Shown here piece by piece: positions 14,731 through 21,363 of a stretch of 21,363 nucleotides of DNA. The first letter of the stretch is position 1. Each line of letters starts with the position of its first letter. A model generated the notes under the pieces. It searched no databases and was not told the DNA's origin. It worked only from the letters and a program-made list of their open reading frames with translations. The translations under genes were made by a program, and so were the position numbers. The stretch lies in NCBI GenBank assembly GCA_966185765.1, contig CBIFVZ010000064.1, positions 1 through 21,363 of the forward strand, in the 5' to 3' direction. The stretch is from CBIFVZ01 sp966185765. Its GTDB lineage: Bacteria > Pseudomonadota > Gammaproteobacteria > Enterobacterales > Enterobacteriaceae.

Positions 14731-14758
14731 AAAAAGCCGTCTTCCCTGGAAGACGGCT
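14731..14758 (-). terminator. Left copy of duplicated terminator, acting on ygiC strand
   Basis: AGCCGTCTTCC (14735-14745) and GGAAGACGGCT (14748-14758) form an 11-bp stem. It is preceded by AAAAA on the plus strand, so on the minus strand it reads as stem plus U-tract and can end leftward transcripts from ygiC. On the plus strand it is followed by CAGATTG and not by Ts, so it should be a poor terminator for ygiD. The 24-bp unit is repeated exactly at 14900-14923. Confidence 0.75.
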
Positions 14759-14763
14759 CAGAT

Positions 14764-14900
14764 TGCTGACAAAGAAGGAAAAAACGGGGTTTTTCCTTCT
14801 TTGTGGTTAGCAGACGAAAATCAATGAATTGATTTTCCTTATTTTTTATTGGGTGTCATTCACCCTGTCTGAGACAGGATGAGGTAAGGCATCAGTCTCA
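14764..14900 (+). repeat. 137-bp three-hairpin intergenic repeat, copy 2
   Basis: Second copy of the element at 11345-11480, same orientation. Hairpin 1 stem is 14770-14783 with 14790-14803, its loop changed from CAG to ACGGGG. Hairpin 2 is GAAAATCAAT (14816-14825) with ATTGATTTTC (14828-14837), again followed by CTTATTTTTTATT. Hairpin 3 is 14861-14869 with 14873-14881, with one mismatch. Differences from copy 1 cluster in loops and in the linker between hairpins 2 and 3, while the stems of hairpins 1 and 2 are kept. The element sits between two exact copies of a 24-bp terminator hairpin in the ygiD/ygiC convergent region. Confidence 0.85.
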
Positions 14901-14927
14901 GCCGTCTTCCCTGGAAGACGGCTTTTA
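14900..14927 (+). terminator. Right copy of duplicated terminator, acting on ygiD strand
   Basis: AGCCGTCTTCC (14900-14910) and GGAAGACGGCT (14913-14923) form an 11-bp stem followed by TTTTA on the plus strand, so this copy can end ygiD transcripts after they have passed through the repeat. On the minus strand it is followed by GAGACTGATG and lacks a U-tract. It duplicates the unit at 14735-14758. Confidence 0.8.
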
Positions 14928-14966
14928 TAGGCGAGTGTCAGTTGTCTCACCAAAGGGTATTGCTGT

Positions 14967-16127
14967 TTATTCCACAAAAACGTGCGGATAAAAGCGTGAC
15001 AGATCCTGGGTTATCAGTTCTTTATCTTCACGCAGGCCAATGCCCGCAGGCTGGTCGTTGATAAGCCAACTGCCAATGAGCGTATAGCTGTCGCCAAACT
15101 TCGGTAGCGGATGGAACTGCTGAATAATCGAGCCTTCTTCACCATACGGGCCGTCAACGCGCGCGATCTCCTGACCATTTTCCACAATCTGGATATTAGC
15201 CCCTTCGCGGGAGAAGAGCGGTTTAACCACATACTTATCCAGCGGTGGATGTGCTTCGTCGGCAAAATACGCGGGCAACAGGTTAGGATGATTCGGGAAC
15301 ATTTCCCACAGCATCGGCAGCAGTGCTTTGTTTGAAATGATGCTCTTCCAGGCAGGCTCCAGCCAGCGGACGCCAGCATCTTCAAGCTTGGTGGAGAACA
15401 TTTCACGCAGCATAAACTCCCACGGATAAAGCTTGAACAGGTTACTGATGACCTGATCCTGCATATCGGTAAACTGGCCTTTTTCGCCCAGGCCAATGTC
15501 TTCAATATACAGAAACTCCGTGGCGACGCTCGCTTCTGCGGCACAGTCCTGTAAGTACTGAACCGTGCCCCTGTCTTCTAGCGTATCCCGGCAGCAGGCA
15601 AAGTGCAGCAGCCCAAAACCGTGCTTTTCGCGTAGTTCAGTAAAACGCTCAATTATCTTTTCCTGAATGCTGTTGAACTGATCGCTCTGCGCAGGCAGGT
15701 TGCCCGCGTTAAGCTGATCTTCAAGCCAGATCCACTGGAAAAACGCCGCTTCGTACAAAGAGGTCGGGGTATCGGCGTTGTTCTCAAGCAGTTTAGGTTC
15801 GCCGGTGCCGTCCCAGGCCAGATCCAGGCGTGAATAGAGCGACGGCTGCTGGGTCTTCCACGACTGGCGCACGAACTCACGGGTATGCTTAGGGATACGG
15901 AAGCGATCCATCAGCGTGTCGCTGTCGACCACTTTTTCCACCACCTGAAGGCACATCTGGTGAAGCTCGGCGGTGACTTCCTCAAGCTTTTCGACCTGCT
16001 CGCCACTCAACTTGTAGTACGCATCTTCACACCAGTACGGTTCATCGTACATGGTGTGAAAATTAAAGCCGTATTCCGTTGCTTTTTCGCGCCAGTCTGG
16101 ACGCTCGGTAATGCTCACCCTTTCCAT
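14967..16127 (-). CDS. ygiC: Glutathionylspermidine synthase-like ATP-grasp protein YgiC
   Basis: YgiC resembles the synthetase domain of the glutathionylspermidine synthase family (ATP-grasp ligases that join a carboxylate to an amine). The true substrate of YgiC is not established. The 386-residue product has the same length as E. coli YgiC and shares the segments MERVSITERPDWREKA, DGTGEPKLLENNADTPTSLY, LFSREGANIQIVENG and PLPKFGDSYTLIGSW, the last two lying in the ATP-grasp C-terminal subdomain. The ATG at 16127 is only three bases beyond the ygiB stop, so translation is probably coupled. No signal peptide is visible. It is the last gene of the tolC-ygiB-ygiC transcription unit. Confidence 0.94.
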   Translation of the reverse strand: MERVSITERPDWREKATEYGFNFHTMYDEPYWCEDAYYKLSGEQVEKLEEVTAELHQMCLQVVEKVVDSDTLMDRFRIPKHTREFVRQSWKTQQPSLYSRLDLAWDGTGEPKLLENNADTPTSLYEAAFFQWIWLEDQLNAGNLPAQSDQFNSIQEKIIERFTELREKHGFGLLHFACCRDTLEDRGTVQYLQDCAAEASVATEFLYIEDIGLGEKGQFTDMQDQVISNLFKLYPWEFMLREMFSTKLEDAGVRWLEPAWKSIISNKALLPMLWEMFPNHPNLLPAYFADEAHPPLDKYVVKPLFSREGANIQIVENGQEIARVDGPYGEEGSIIQQFHPLPKFGDSYTLIGSWLINDQPAGIGLREDKELITQDLSRFYPHVFVE

Positions 16128-16130
16128 AGA

Positions 16131-16796
16131 TTAGCCGCCCATTGAGCGGGAGCTGCTACTGGTAGCGCTGCGCTGCATCATCGTCTGCTTCGCCACCGAT
16201 TCGCCAAAGCCACCACGGGTGACGGTTGACGTTGTAGCAGGCTTCGGCGCCATCGCGGTTTTCGGTACCGTCATGGTACGGCCTGGCTGTGCAGCGCCAT
16301 AGCTTTTACCCGTTGCATCGGAGTATTTGCCGTAGGCAGGGCTTGCCGGATTTTTCGAGCTGAACAGCGGCTGCTGCGAAGCACCGCCGCCCATCATGCG
16401 ACCCATCATGTAGCCTGCCATCAGCGGCATCCAGAAGCTGCCGCTGGACTGGGCCTGTGCCTGGTTTTCACCGCCGGCCATGCTTGCCTGAGCTGGTGCC
16501 TGTTGGCACTGACCTTCACCAAATTCGGCCACGCAGTCTTCGCGGGTGGCGTATTTCGGCGCGGTACGCTCAGCTTCTTTCTGCGCATTGTTCCAGGCCG
16601 TGGTGCATTCGGCCGCTTTGCCCGGGTTTGCCTGGGCACAGTCGTCAGCGTTCTGATACAGAGAGACGGTTTCATCGCTCTGTTCGCAACCTGCCAGCAT
16701 AAATACTGCGGTGACTGCCAGTGCGACTGGTGTTAAGTGACGAGCGCCCCAGTTCTTGCGGAACGACGCATGATTGATTGTTTTTGTCCGTTTCAT
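16131..16796 (-). CDS. ygiB: DUF1190 (UPF0441) putative lipoprotein YgiB
   Basis: The 221-residue protein matches E. coli YgiB (223 residues), whose function is not known. A basic N-region of about 20 residues precedes a hydrophobic segment (LTPVALAVTAVFMLAGC) ending in a lipobox, LAGC, with Cys37 as the likely lipidated residue. The n-region is unusually long for a lipoprotein signal. The mature part has paired cysteines (DDCAQANPGKAAEC; EDCVAEFGEGQCQQ), a Met/Gly-rich hydrophobic stretch (WMPLMAGYMMGRMMGGG), and a low-complexity Ser/Thr/Ala tail ending SRSMGG. It lies downstream of tolC, followed after three bases by ygiC. A role in envelope or efflux function with TolC is suggested only by context. 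Confidence 0.92.
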   Translation of the reverse strand: MKRTKTINHASFRKNWGARHLTPVALAVTAVFMLAGCEQSDETVSLYQNADDCAQANPGKAAECTTAWNNAQKEAERTAPKYATREDCVAEFGEGQCQQAPAQASMAGGENQAQAQSSGSFWMPLMAGYMMGRMMGGGASQQPLFSSKNPASPAYGKYSDATGKSYGAAQPGRTMTVPKTAMAPKPATTSTVTRGGFGESVAKQTMMQRSATSSSSRSMGG

Positions 16797-16915
16797 CGTT
16801 GTCTTCCTGAATTCCAGAGGTAATACAAAATAATGCTGCTAAGGATAGGGGATGAATGGTTGAATTTAAAGCGGAACGGCAGGGGATTACGGGGTTATTT
16901 ACGTTGCCTTACGCA

Positions 16916-16943
16916 GAAGGCGCTCGTGGTACTGAGCGCCTTC
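16916..16943 (-). terminator. Hairpin after tolC
   Basis: GAAGGCGCTC (16916-16925) and GAGCGCCTTC (16934-16943) form a 10-bp perfect stem with an eight-base loop, eight bases after the tolC stop on the minus strand. The minus-strand sequence that follows is not T-rich, so it may attenuate read-through into ygiB-ygiC or stabilise tolC mRNA. Confidence 0.55.
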
Positions 16944-16951
16944 GGTAAAGA

Positions 16952-18439
16952 TTAACCGCTAAACGGGTTACGGCCAGAGCTAACCGTCGGTTGTACCTGC
17001 GGTTTTGCGTCAACCGGCGTCATCGGCTGCGGTGGGACATCGGCGTTAGCCGTATCGTAACCGTTAGCTGCGGCGTTCTGCTGTGCGTCTTCTGGCGCCA
17101 CGGCTGTGGCTGAGGTCTGCACTGGTTTACCCAGCGACGCGTTAAGCTGAGCCAGGTCCTGCTCGTTGAGCGTGCCCACAGCGTATTTGATATTGAGCTG
17201 GTTAATCAGGTAGTTGTAGCGCGCGTTAGAGAGCTGCTGGCGTGCGTTATACAGTGCGGAAGTCGCATCCAGTACGTCAACAATGGTACGTGTACCGACT
17301 GAATAACCGGCTTCCATCGCGTCCAGAGAACTCTGGTAAGAGACCACAGACTGCTCGTAAGCCTGAATATTACTTAACGACGCATTCACGTTGTTCCAGG
17401 AGGAACGTACGGTCTGCACCATGCTGCGGTGGGCGCTTTCCAGCTGTTCGCTGGCGCCAACGTAAGCATACTGCGCCTGCTTAACCTGGGAGGTCACCGC
17501 ACCGCCGCTGTAAATAGGCAGCGACAGATTCAGGCCGATAGCGTTCTGGCCGGTGTGAGTGTTGCCGACCAGTGCCTGTTCACGGTTGTTGTAATCGCGA
17601 TCGGAAATACCGGTTGAGGCACTCAGACCCAGCGTTGGCAGGTGTCCGCTTTGTGCAGAACGAATCTGCTCACGAGCCAGGTCCTGGCTCAGGCGCGCCT
17701 GCAACAGCGTCAGGTTACGCTTCTCGCCTTCTTTGAGCAGATTATTGACTTGCTCCGGTTTGCCGGGCTTGAAGTTATTAATGTTCAGAGAGGCCAACTG
17801 TGGGTAGAACATGCCGCTTATCTGGCGCAGTTGCTCAAGCGCGTTATCAAGATCGTTACGCGCGGTCACTTCGTTTGCCAGCACACTGTCGTAGGAAGCA
17901 CGGGCGTTCTGCACGTCAGTGATGGCAACCAGACCTACGTTAAAGCGCTGGGTTGTCTGATCCAGCTGACGATAAATCGCCTGCTTCTGAGCTTCAATAT
18001 AGGAAAGAATGTCAATCGAGCTCAACACTTTGAAGTAGGCAGTCGCGGTGTTCAACATCAGCGTTTGCTGGTCGGCCTGGTAAGACACGTCCTGTACGCC
18101 TGCGGCTTTTTCCTGCAGGGTCAGCGCATGCCACTTTGACATGTCAAAGAGAGTCTGCGTCAGTGCGAGTGAAGCGCTGGTGCTGTTGTAGTCAACGCCG
18201 TTAGCATCGCGATAACCGCTGTTATAGCTGTAATCTGCGGCCAGACCGAGCTGTGGCAGCAGCGGGCTGCGTGCTTCATTAATTTTTTCAAACGCAGCAT
18301 CACGGTCAGATGCGGACTTACGCAAGTCCGGGTTGCTCTGGCGCGCCTGCTGGTAAACCTGCAACAGGTTCTCCGCCTGGCTCATGGCACTGAAGCCATA
18401 AAGACTCAGGCCGATTAAAACTGGGAGCAGTTTCTTCAT
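16952..18439 (-). CDS. tolC: Outer membrane efflux/secretion channel TolC
   Basis: TolC is the trimeric outer-membrane duct used by AcrAB-type efflux pumps, MacAB, EmrAB and type I secretion systems. The 495-residue precursor has a typical signal peptide (MKKLLPVLIGLSLYGFSAMSQA, cut before ENLLQVYQQA). Two structural repeats of the OEP family are visible, each with long heptad-rich helices, for example around QTLFDMSKWHALTLQEKAAG and SGGAVTSQVKQAQYAYVG. The C-terminal tail after the second repeat is Pro/Gln/Ala rich and ends SSGRNPFSG; it differs from E. coli, which is common in this family. AAGGAA precedes the ATG. It is divergent from nudF, with a marbox upstream. Confidence 0.98.
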   Translation of the reverse strand: MKKLLPVLIGLSLYGFSAMSQAENLLQVYQQARQSNPDLRKSASDRDAAFEKINEARSPLLPQLGLAADYSYNSGYRDANGVDYNSTSASLALTQTLFDMSKWHALTLQEKAAGVQDVSYQADQQTLMLNTATAYFKVLSSIDILSYIEAQKQAIYRQLDQTTQRFNVGLVAITDVQNARASYDSVLANEVTARNDLDNALEQLRQISGMFYPQLASLNINNFKPGKPEQVNNLLKEGEKRNLTLLQARLSQDLAREQIRSAQSGHLPTLGLSASTGISDRDYNNREQALVGNTHTGQNAIGLNLSLPIYSGGAVTSQVKQAQYAYVGASEQLESAHRSMVQTVRSSWNNVNASLSNIQAYEQSVVSYQSSLDAMEAGYSVGTRTIVDVLDATSALYNARQQLSNARYNYLINQLNIKYAVGTLNEQDLAQLNASLGKPVQTSATAVAPEDAQQNAAANGYDTANADVPPQPMTPVDAKPQVQPTVSSGRNPFSG

Positions 18440-18503
18440 TTGCTTTCCTTGTGGTGAAGCCTAATTTTGTTTAGCGCTGACACGTAATTGAAAATGATCG
18501 CCG

Positions 18504-18512
18504 ATTTTAGCA
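18504..18512 (-). promoter_or_regulatory. Predicted extended -10 of tolC promoter
   Basis: On the minus strand TGCTAAAAT (18512-18504) is an extended -10 element. The -35 region 17 bp upstream (GCCAGA) is poor, which fits a promoter depending on the activator site just upstream. The start would be near 18497, about 58 bp before the tolC ATG. Confidence 0.5.
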
Positions 18513-18530
18513 GAGCAGGCCCGGCGTCTG

Positions 18531-18549
18531 GCTTGGCGTAATGTGCCAT
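18531..18549 (-). promoter_or_regulatory. MarA/SoxS/Rob box upstream of tolC
   Basis: On the minus strand ATGGCACATTACGCCAAGC fits the marbox consensus AYnGCACnnWnnRYYAAAY at all specified positions but one. It lies about 20 bp upstream of the predicted tolC -10 in the divergent tolC/nudF region, the arrangement known from E. coli where MarA, SoxS and Rob raise tolC expression together with acrAB. Confidence 0.75.
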
Positions 18550-18647
18550 TGGTGTGCAATAGACATTAATCTACCATATGGCTAATGAAACGGTAGTCAA
18601 ATGACTTAGAATCAGCCATTCCAGTTGAACCGGGAGCAGATACCAGA

Positions 18648-19280
18648 ATGAATAAAACCACCGAACAGGTTGTTACTTTCTCTAAAAATGATGTTGAAAT
18701 TATTGCACGGGATACGCTTTATCGCGGTTTTTTTTCGCTGGAACGTTATCGCTTTCGCCACCGCTTATTTAATGGCGCAATGAGTGAGGAAGTGCAGCGC
18801 GATATTTTTGAACGCGGCCATGCGGTAGTGCTGCTACCCTATGACCCAATACGTGACGACGTTGTCCTTATCGAACAAATCCGCATTGCAGCCTGGGACA
18901 CCAGCGCCAGCCCCTGGCTGATGGAGCTGGTGGCGGGCATGATTGAGCCTGGGGAAACGCATGACGATGTGGCGCGGCGAGAAGCCCAGGAAGAAGCAGG
19001 GCTTGAGGTTAAGCGAATGCGCCCCATTATAAACTATCTGGCAAGCCCAGGCGGCACCAGTGAGCGTCTGTTTATACACGTCGGTGAAGTGGACGCGCGC
19101 AGCGCACACGGCATTCACGGGCTGGCGGATGAGCACGAAGATATTCGTGTGCACGTGGTAAGCAGGGAGCAGGCTTACCGCTGGGTAGAAGAAGGGAAGA
19201 TTGATAACGCAGCTTCTGTCATCGCTCTGCAATGGCTACAGCTTCATTATGAAACGTTACGTAAAGAGTGGGATGCCTGA
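18648..19280 (+). CDS. nudF: ADP-ribose pyrophosphatase NudF
   Basis: NudF hydrolyses ADP-ribose (and other ADP-sugars) to AMP and ribose 5-phosphate, limiting free ADP-ribose in the cytoplasm. The 210-residue protein (E. coli 209) carries a complete Nudix box: Gly at the start of GMIEPGE, then the REAQEEAGL helix with the metal-ligating glutamates. The N-terminal subdomain (NDVEIIARDTLYRGFFSLERY) is the dimerisation region of this subfamily. It is the first gene of a five-gene operon and its TGA overlaps the yqiB ATG. A possible promoter is TTGGTG (18549-18554) with TACCAT (18572-18577), 17-bp spacing, but the -10 is weak. Confidence 0.96.
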   Translation: MNKTTEQVVTFSKNDVEIIARDTLYRGFFSLERYRFRHRLFNGAMSEEVQRDIFERGHAVVLLPYDPIRDDVVLIEQIRIAAWDTSASPWLMELVAGMIEPGETHDDVARREAQEEAGLEVKRMRPIINYLASPGGTSERLFIHVGEVDARSAHGIHGLADEHEDIRVHVVSREQAYRWVEEGKIDNAASVIALQWLQLHYETLRKEWDA

Positions 19281-19705
19281 TGTCAAAGCGCTATACGCCT
19301 GATTTTCCTGAAATGATGCGTCTGTGTGAAACTAATTTTGCCCAGCTGCGTCGCCTGCTGCCGCGCGATGACGAGCCGGGAGCCACTATCAGCTATCAGG
19401 TTAATGGCGCCAGGTATCGTTTAACGGTGCTTGAATCCACGCGCTACACTACGCTTGTCGAAATTGACCAGACCTGGCCTGCCGTAAGCTACTGGAGTCT
19501 GCCGTCAATGACAGTGCGGCTTTACCACGATGCTATGGTGGCGGAAGTGTGTTCAAGCCAGCAGATCTTCCGCTTTAAAGCGCGTTATGATTATCCAAAT
19601 AAAAAGTTGCATCAACGCGACGAAAAGCATCAAATTAACCAGTTTCTGGCCGACTGGTTACGGTACTGTTTAGCACATGGAGCGATGGCGATTCCGGTTT
19701 ATTAG
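19280..19705 (+). CDS. yqiB: DUF1249 protein YqiB
   Basis: The 141-residue protein matches E. coli YqiB (140 residues), a conserved DUF1249 member whose function I cannot state. The start is ATG 19280 (MSKRYTPDFPEMMRLCE), overlapping the nudF stop as TGATG. An in-frame upstream ATG at 19268 lies inside nudF and is not favoured. The C-terminal two-thirds (WSLPSMTVRLYHDAMVAEV; FRFKARYDYPNKKLHQRDEK) is nearly identical to E. coli, whereas residues 25-60 vary. No signal peptide, membrane segment or metal motif is visible, so it is likely cytoplasmic. Overlap with nudF implies coupled translation; cpdA starts 24 bp downstream. Confidence 0.92.
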   Translation: MSKRYTPDFPEMMRLCETNFAQLRRLLPRDDEPGATISYQVNGARYRLTVLESTRYTTLVEIDQTWPAVSYWSLPSMTVRLYHDAMVAEVCSSQQIFRFKARYDYPNKKLHQRDEKHQINQFLADWLRYCLAHGAMAIPVY

Positions 19706-19729
19706 CGTCGTGAAACCTAAGGACACCAT

Positions 19730-20557
19730 TTGGAAAGCCTGTTAACCCTTCCTTTGGCTGGTGAGGCCAGAGTCAGGATCTTACAAATTACAGACACTCA
19801 CCTGTTTGCCGAAAAGCATGAAACGCTGCTGGGTGTGAATACCTGGGACAGTTATCAATCCGTACTGGATGCCATACATGCAGAGTCGCCTGAGTACGAT
19901 CTGATCGTCGCGACGGGTGATTTGGCGCAGGATCAATCCGCTGCGGCCTATCAGCATTTTGCTGAGGGCATCGCAAGCTTTCGTGCGCCCTGCGTTTGGC
20001 TACCGGGCAATCACGATTTTCAGCCGGCAATGTACAGCGCGCTGCAGGACGCGGGAATTTCCCCTGCCAAGCGTGTTTTCATCGGCGAACAGTGGCAAAT
20101 TTTGCTGCTCGACAGCCAGGTGTTCGGCGTTCCCCACGGTGAATTAAGTGAATTCCAGCTCGAATGGCTGGAGCGTAAACTTGCTGATGCACCAGAGCGT
20201 AATACCTTGCTGCTTCTGCATCATCATCCTCTGCCTGCGGGTTGTAGCTGGCTCGATCAGCATAGCCTGCGCAATGCCGCTGAGCTGGATAACGTGCTGG
20301 TGAATTATCCACGCGTGAAGTATCTGCTGTGCGGGCATATTCATCAGGAACTGGATCTGGACTGGAACGGACGCCGCCTGCTGGCGACGCCATCGACCTG
20401 CGTGCAGTTTAAGCCGCACTGTTCCAACTTCACATTGGATACCATCAGCCCCGGCTGGCGGACGCTGGAGCTTTTTGCTGACGGGACGTTGCAGACTCAG
20501 GTACGTCGTCTGCAGGGTAATCGGTTCCACCCTGATACCGCTTCAGAAGGCTACTGA
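19730..20557 (+). CDS. cpdA: 3',5'-cyclic AMP phosphodiesterase CpdA
   Basis: CpdA hydrolyses cAMP to AMP in the cytoplasm and so tempers CRP-dependent gene control. The start codon is TTG at 19730, preceded by AAGGA at 6 bases; it yields MESLLTLPLAGEARV, as in E. coli, and 275 residues, the same length. The class III (calcineurin-like) metal motifs are complete: DTHL (about 22-25), GDLAQDQ, GNHDF (about 93-97), HHHP (about 164) and GHIHQ (about 203). The rare TTG start may keep expression low. It is the third gene of the nudF operon; its TGA overlaps the yqiA ATG by one base. Confidence 0.97.
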   Translation: MESLLTLPLAGEARVRILQITDTHLFAEKHETLLGVNTWDSYQSVLDAIHAESPEYDLIVATGDLAQDQSAAAYQHFAEGIASFRAPCVWLPGNHDFQPAMYSALQDAGISPAKRVFIGEQWQILLLDSQVFGVPHGELSEFQLEWLERKLADAPERNTLLLLHHHPLPAGCSWLDQHSLRNAAELDNVLVNYPRVKYLLCGHIHQELDLDWNGRRLLATPSTCVQFKPHCSNFTLDTISPGWRTLELFADGTLQTQVRRLQGNRFHPDTASEGY

Positions 20558-21138
20558 TGTCTACGCTTCTCTATCTTCACGGATTTAATAGCTCTCCTCG
20601 TTCGGCGAAGGCGTGTTTGCTGAAAAACTGGTTGGCGGAGCACCATCCGCACGTTGAGATGATCGTACCGCAGTTGCCGCCGTATCCGGCCCAGGCCGCA
20701 GAGATGCTGGAATCGATCATTCTTGAACATGGCGGAGAGTCGTTGGGGATTGTCGGTTCCTCATTAGGTGGTTATTACGCCACCTGGCTGTCGCAATGTT
20801 TTATGCTGCCGGCAGTGGTGGTGAACCCTGCTGTACGGCCTTATGAACTGCTGGTCGACTATCTCGGTCAAAACGAGAACCCCTACACGGGGCAGCAATA
20901 TGTGCTAGAGTCACGCCATATTTACGATCTTAAAGTCATGCAGATTGACCCGCTGGAAGCGCCGGATTTGATCTGGCTGCTCCAACAAACGGGCGATGAA
21001 GTGTTGGACTACCGCCAGGCGGTGGCGTATTACGCCTCCTGCCGTCAGACAGTTATTGAGGGCGGAAACCACGCATTCACGGGCTTCGAAGATTATTTCA
21101 ACCCGATTGTCGATTTCCTTGGACTGCACAGTTTCTGA
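20557..21138 (+). CDS. yqiA: Alpha/beta-hydrolase esterase YqiA
   Basis: YqiA is a small serine esterase active on short acyl and palmitoyl-CoA-type substrates in E. coli assays; its natural substrate is unknown. The 193-residue product has the same length as in E. coli. It shows the oxyanion-hole region LYLHGFNSSPRSAK at the N-terminus, the nucleophile elbow GSSLGG with Ser near residue 70, an acidic residue in the QTGDEVLDY turn, and the catalytic-type His in GGNHAFTGFE. There is no signal peptide. The ATG shares its A with the cpdA stop (TGATG), so translation is coupled, and parE follows 28 bp downstream. Confidence 0.95.
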   Translation: MSTLLYLHGFNSSPRSAKACLLKNWLAEHHPHVEMIVPQLPPYPAQAAEMLESIILEHGGESLGIVGSSLGGYYATWLSQCFMLPAVVVNPAVRPYELLVDYLGQNENPYTGQQYVLESRHIYDLKVMQIDPLEAPDLIWLLQQTGDEVLDYRQAVAYYASCRQTVIEGGNHAFTGFEDYFNPIVDFLGLHSF

Positions 21139-21166
21139 CGATCAATTCGAATTGCTTATTTAAACC

Positions 21167-21363
21167 ATGACGCAAACTTATAACGCTGATGCCATTGAGG
21201 TACTCACTGGGCTTGAGCCGGTACGCCGTCGCCCTGGGATGTACACCGATACGACCCGTCCGAACCATCTTGGACAGGAAGTGATTGATAACAGTGTGGA
21301 TGAAGCACTGGCGGGCCACGCGAAACGCGTGGACGTGATCTTACATGCCGACCAGTCTCTGGA
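21167..21363 (+). CDS. parE: DNA topoisomerase IV subunit B, N-terminal fragment
   Basis: ParE is the ATPase subunit of topoisomerase IV, which decatenates daughter chromosomes. Only the first 65 codons are in the window; the gene runs off the right edge. The ATG at 21167 gives MTQTYNADAIEVLTGLEPVR, matching E. coli ParE. The start of the GHKL ATP-binding fold is visible: RRRPGMYTD and the EVIDNSVDEALAG helix containing the catalytic Glu and Mg-binding Asn. It is the last recognisable gene of the nudF-yqiB-cpdA-yqiA-parE run. Confidence 0.96.
   Translation, partial: MTQTYNADAIEVLTGLEPVRRRPGMYTDTTRPNHLGQEVIDNSVDEALAGHAKRVDVILHADQSL

Noticed and set aside
16503..16736. Small plus-strand frame opposite ygiB.
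   Set aside because: It overlaps conserved ygiB codons on the other strand, with no ribosome-binding site or recognisable product.
1..21363. Prophage, insertion sequence, CRISPR, defence or biosynthetic cluster.
   Set aside because: All long frames are accounted for by syntenic enterobacterial core genes; no integrase, transposase, spacer array or composition break was seen.

Overview
This window is a stretch of enterobacterial core chromosome (Enterobacteriaceae, moderately GC-rich, but not Escherichia coli itself). Gene content, order and orientation follow the E. coli rpsU-to-parE block: rpsU / tsaD / plsY / folB / uppP / cca / ygiM / ygiF / glnE / hldE / ubiK / ribB / zupT / ygiD / ygiC / ygiB / tolC / nudF / yqiB / cpdA / yqiA / parE. 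Every long open frame that is not a shadow of another gene was recognised by similarity to its E. coli counterpart, recalled from memory. The genus cannot be fixed from this window alone.

Layout. Positions 1-40 hold the first codons of rpsU on the minus strand, with its promoter region, divergent from tsaD (tRNA t6A synthesis). plsY (phospholipid acyltransferase, minus) and folB (folate, plus) diverge from a shared 0.2 kb region. uppP (undecaprenyl-PP phosphatase) converges on cca (tRNA CCA-adding enzyme), which lies downstream of ygiM (SH3b membrane protein). ygiF (triphosphatase), glnE (control of glutamine synthetase) and hldE (LPS heptose) run on the plus strand as a likely operon with an internal promoter. 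ubiK (ubiquinone synthesis accessory factor) is convergent with hldE. A full FMN riboswitch precedes ribB. zupT (metal uptake) and ygiD (dioxygenase family) diverge. The cluster tolC-ygiB-ygiC reads leftward, with a mar/sox/rob box upstream of tolC. nudF-yqiB-cpdA-yqiA-parE reads rightward as a tightly packed, partly overlapping operon. parE is cut by the window end.

What stands out is not a gene. Two copies of a 136-137 bp, three-hairpin repeat (about 90% identical by hand count) sit in the same orientation in two convergent intergenic regions, hldE/ubiK and ygiD/ygiC. The second copy is flanked by a 24-bp direct duplication of a terminator hairpin, as if the element had split one bidirectional terminator into two one-way halves. 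I do not recognise the repeat as REP, ERIC or a Sib-type repeat. The first copy lies where E. coli carries glgS, yqiJ, yqiK and sibD/sibE, all of which are missing here.

Other points are a Fur-like box overlapping an 18-bp palindrome upstream of zupT, and an 11-bp perfect inverted repeat in a predicted ygiF promoter. I found no prophage, insertion sequence, CRISPR array, defence cluster or novel multi-gene system. The window is otherwise ordinary housekeeping DNA.
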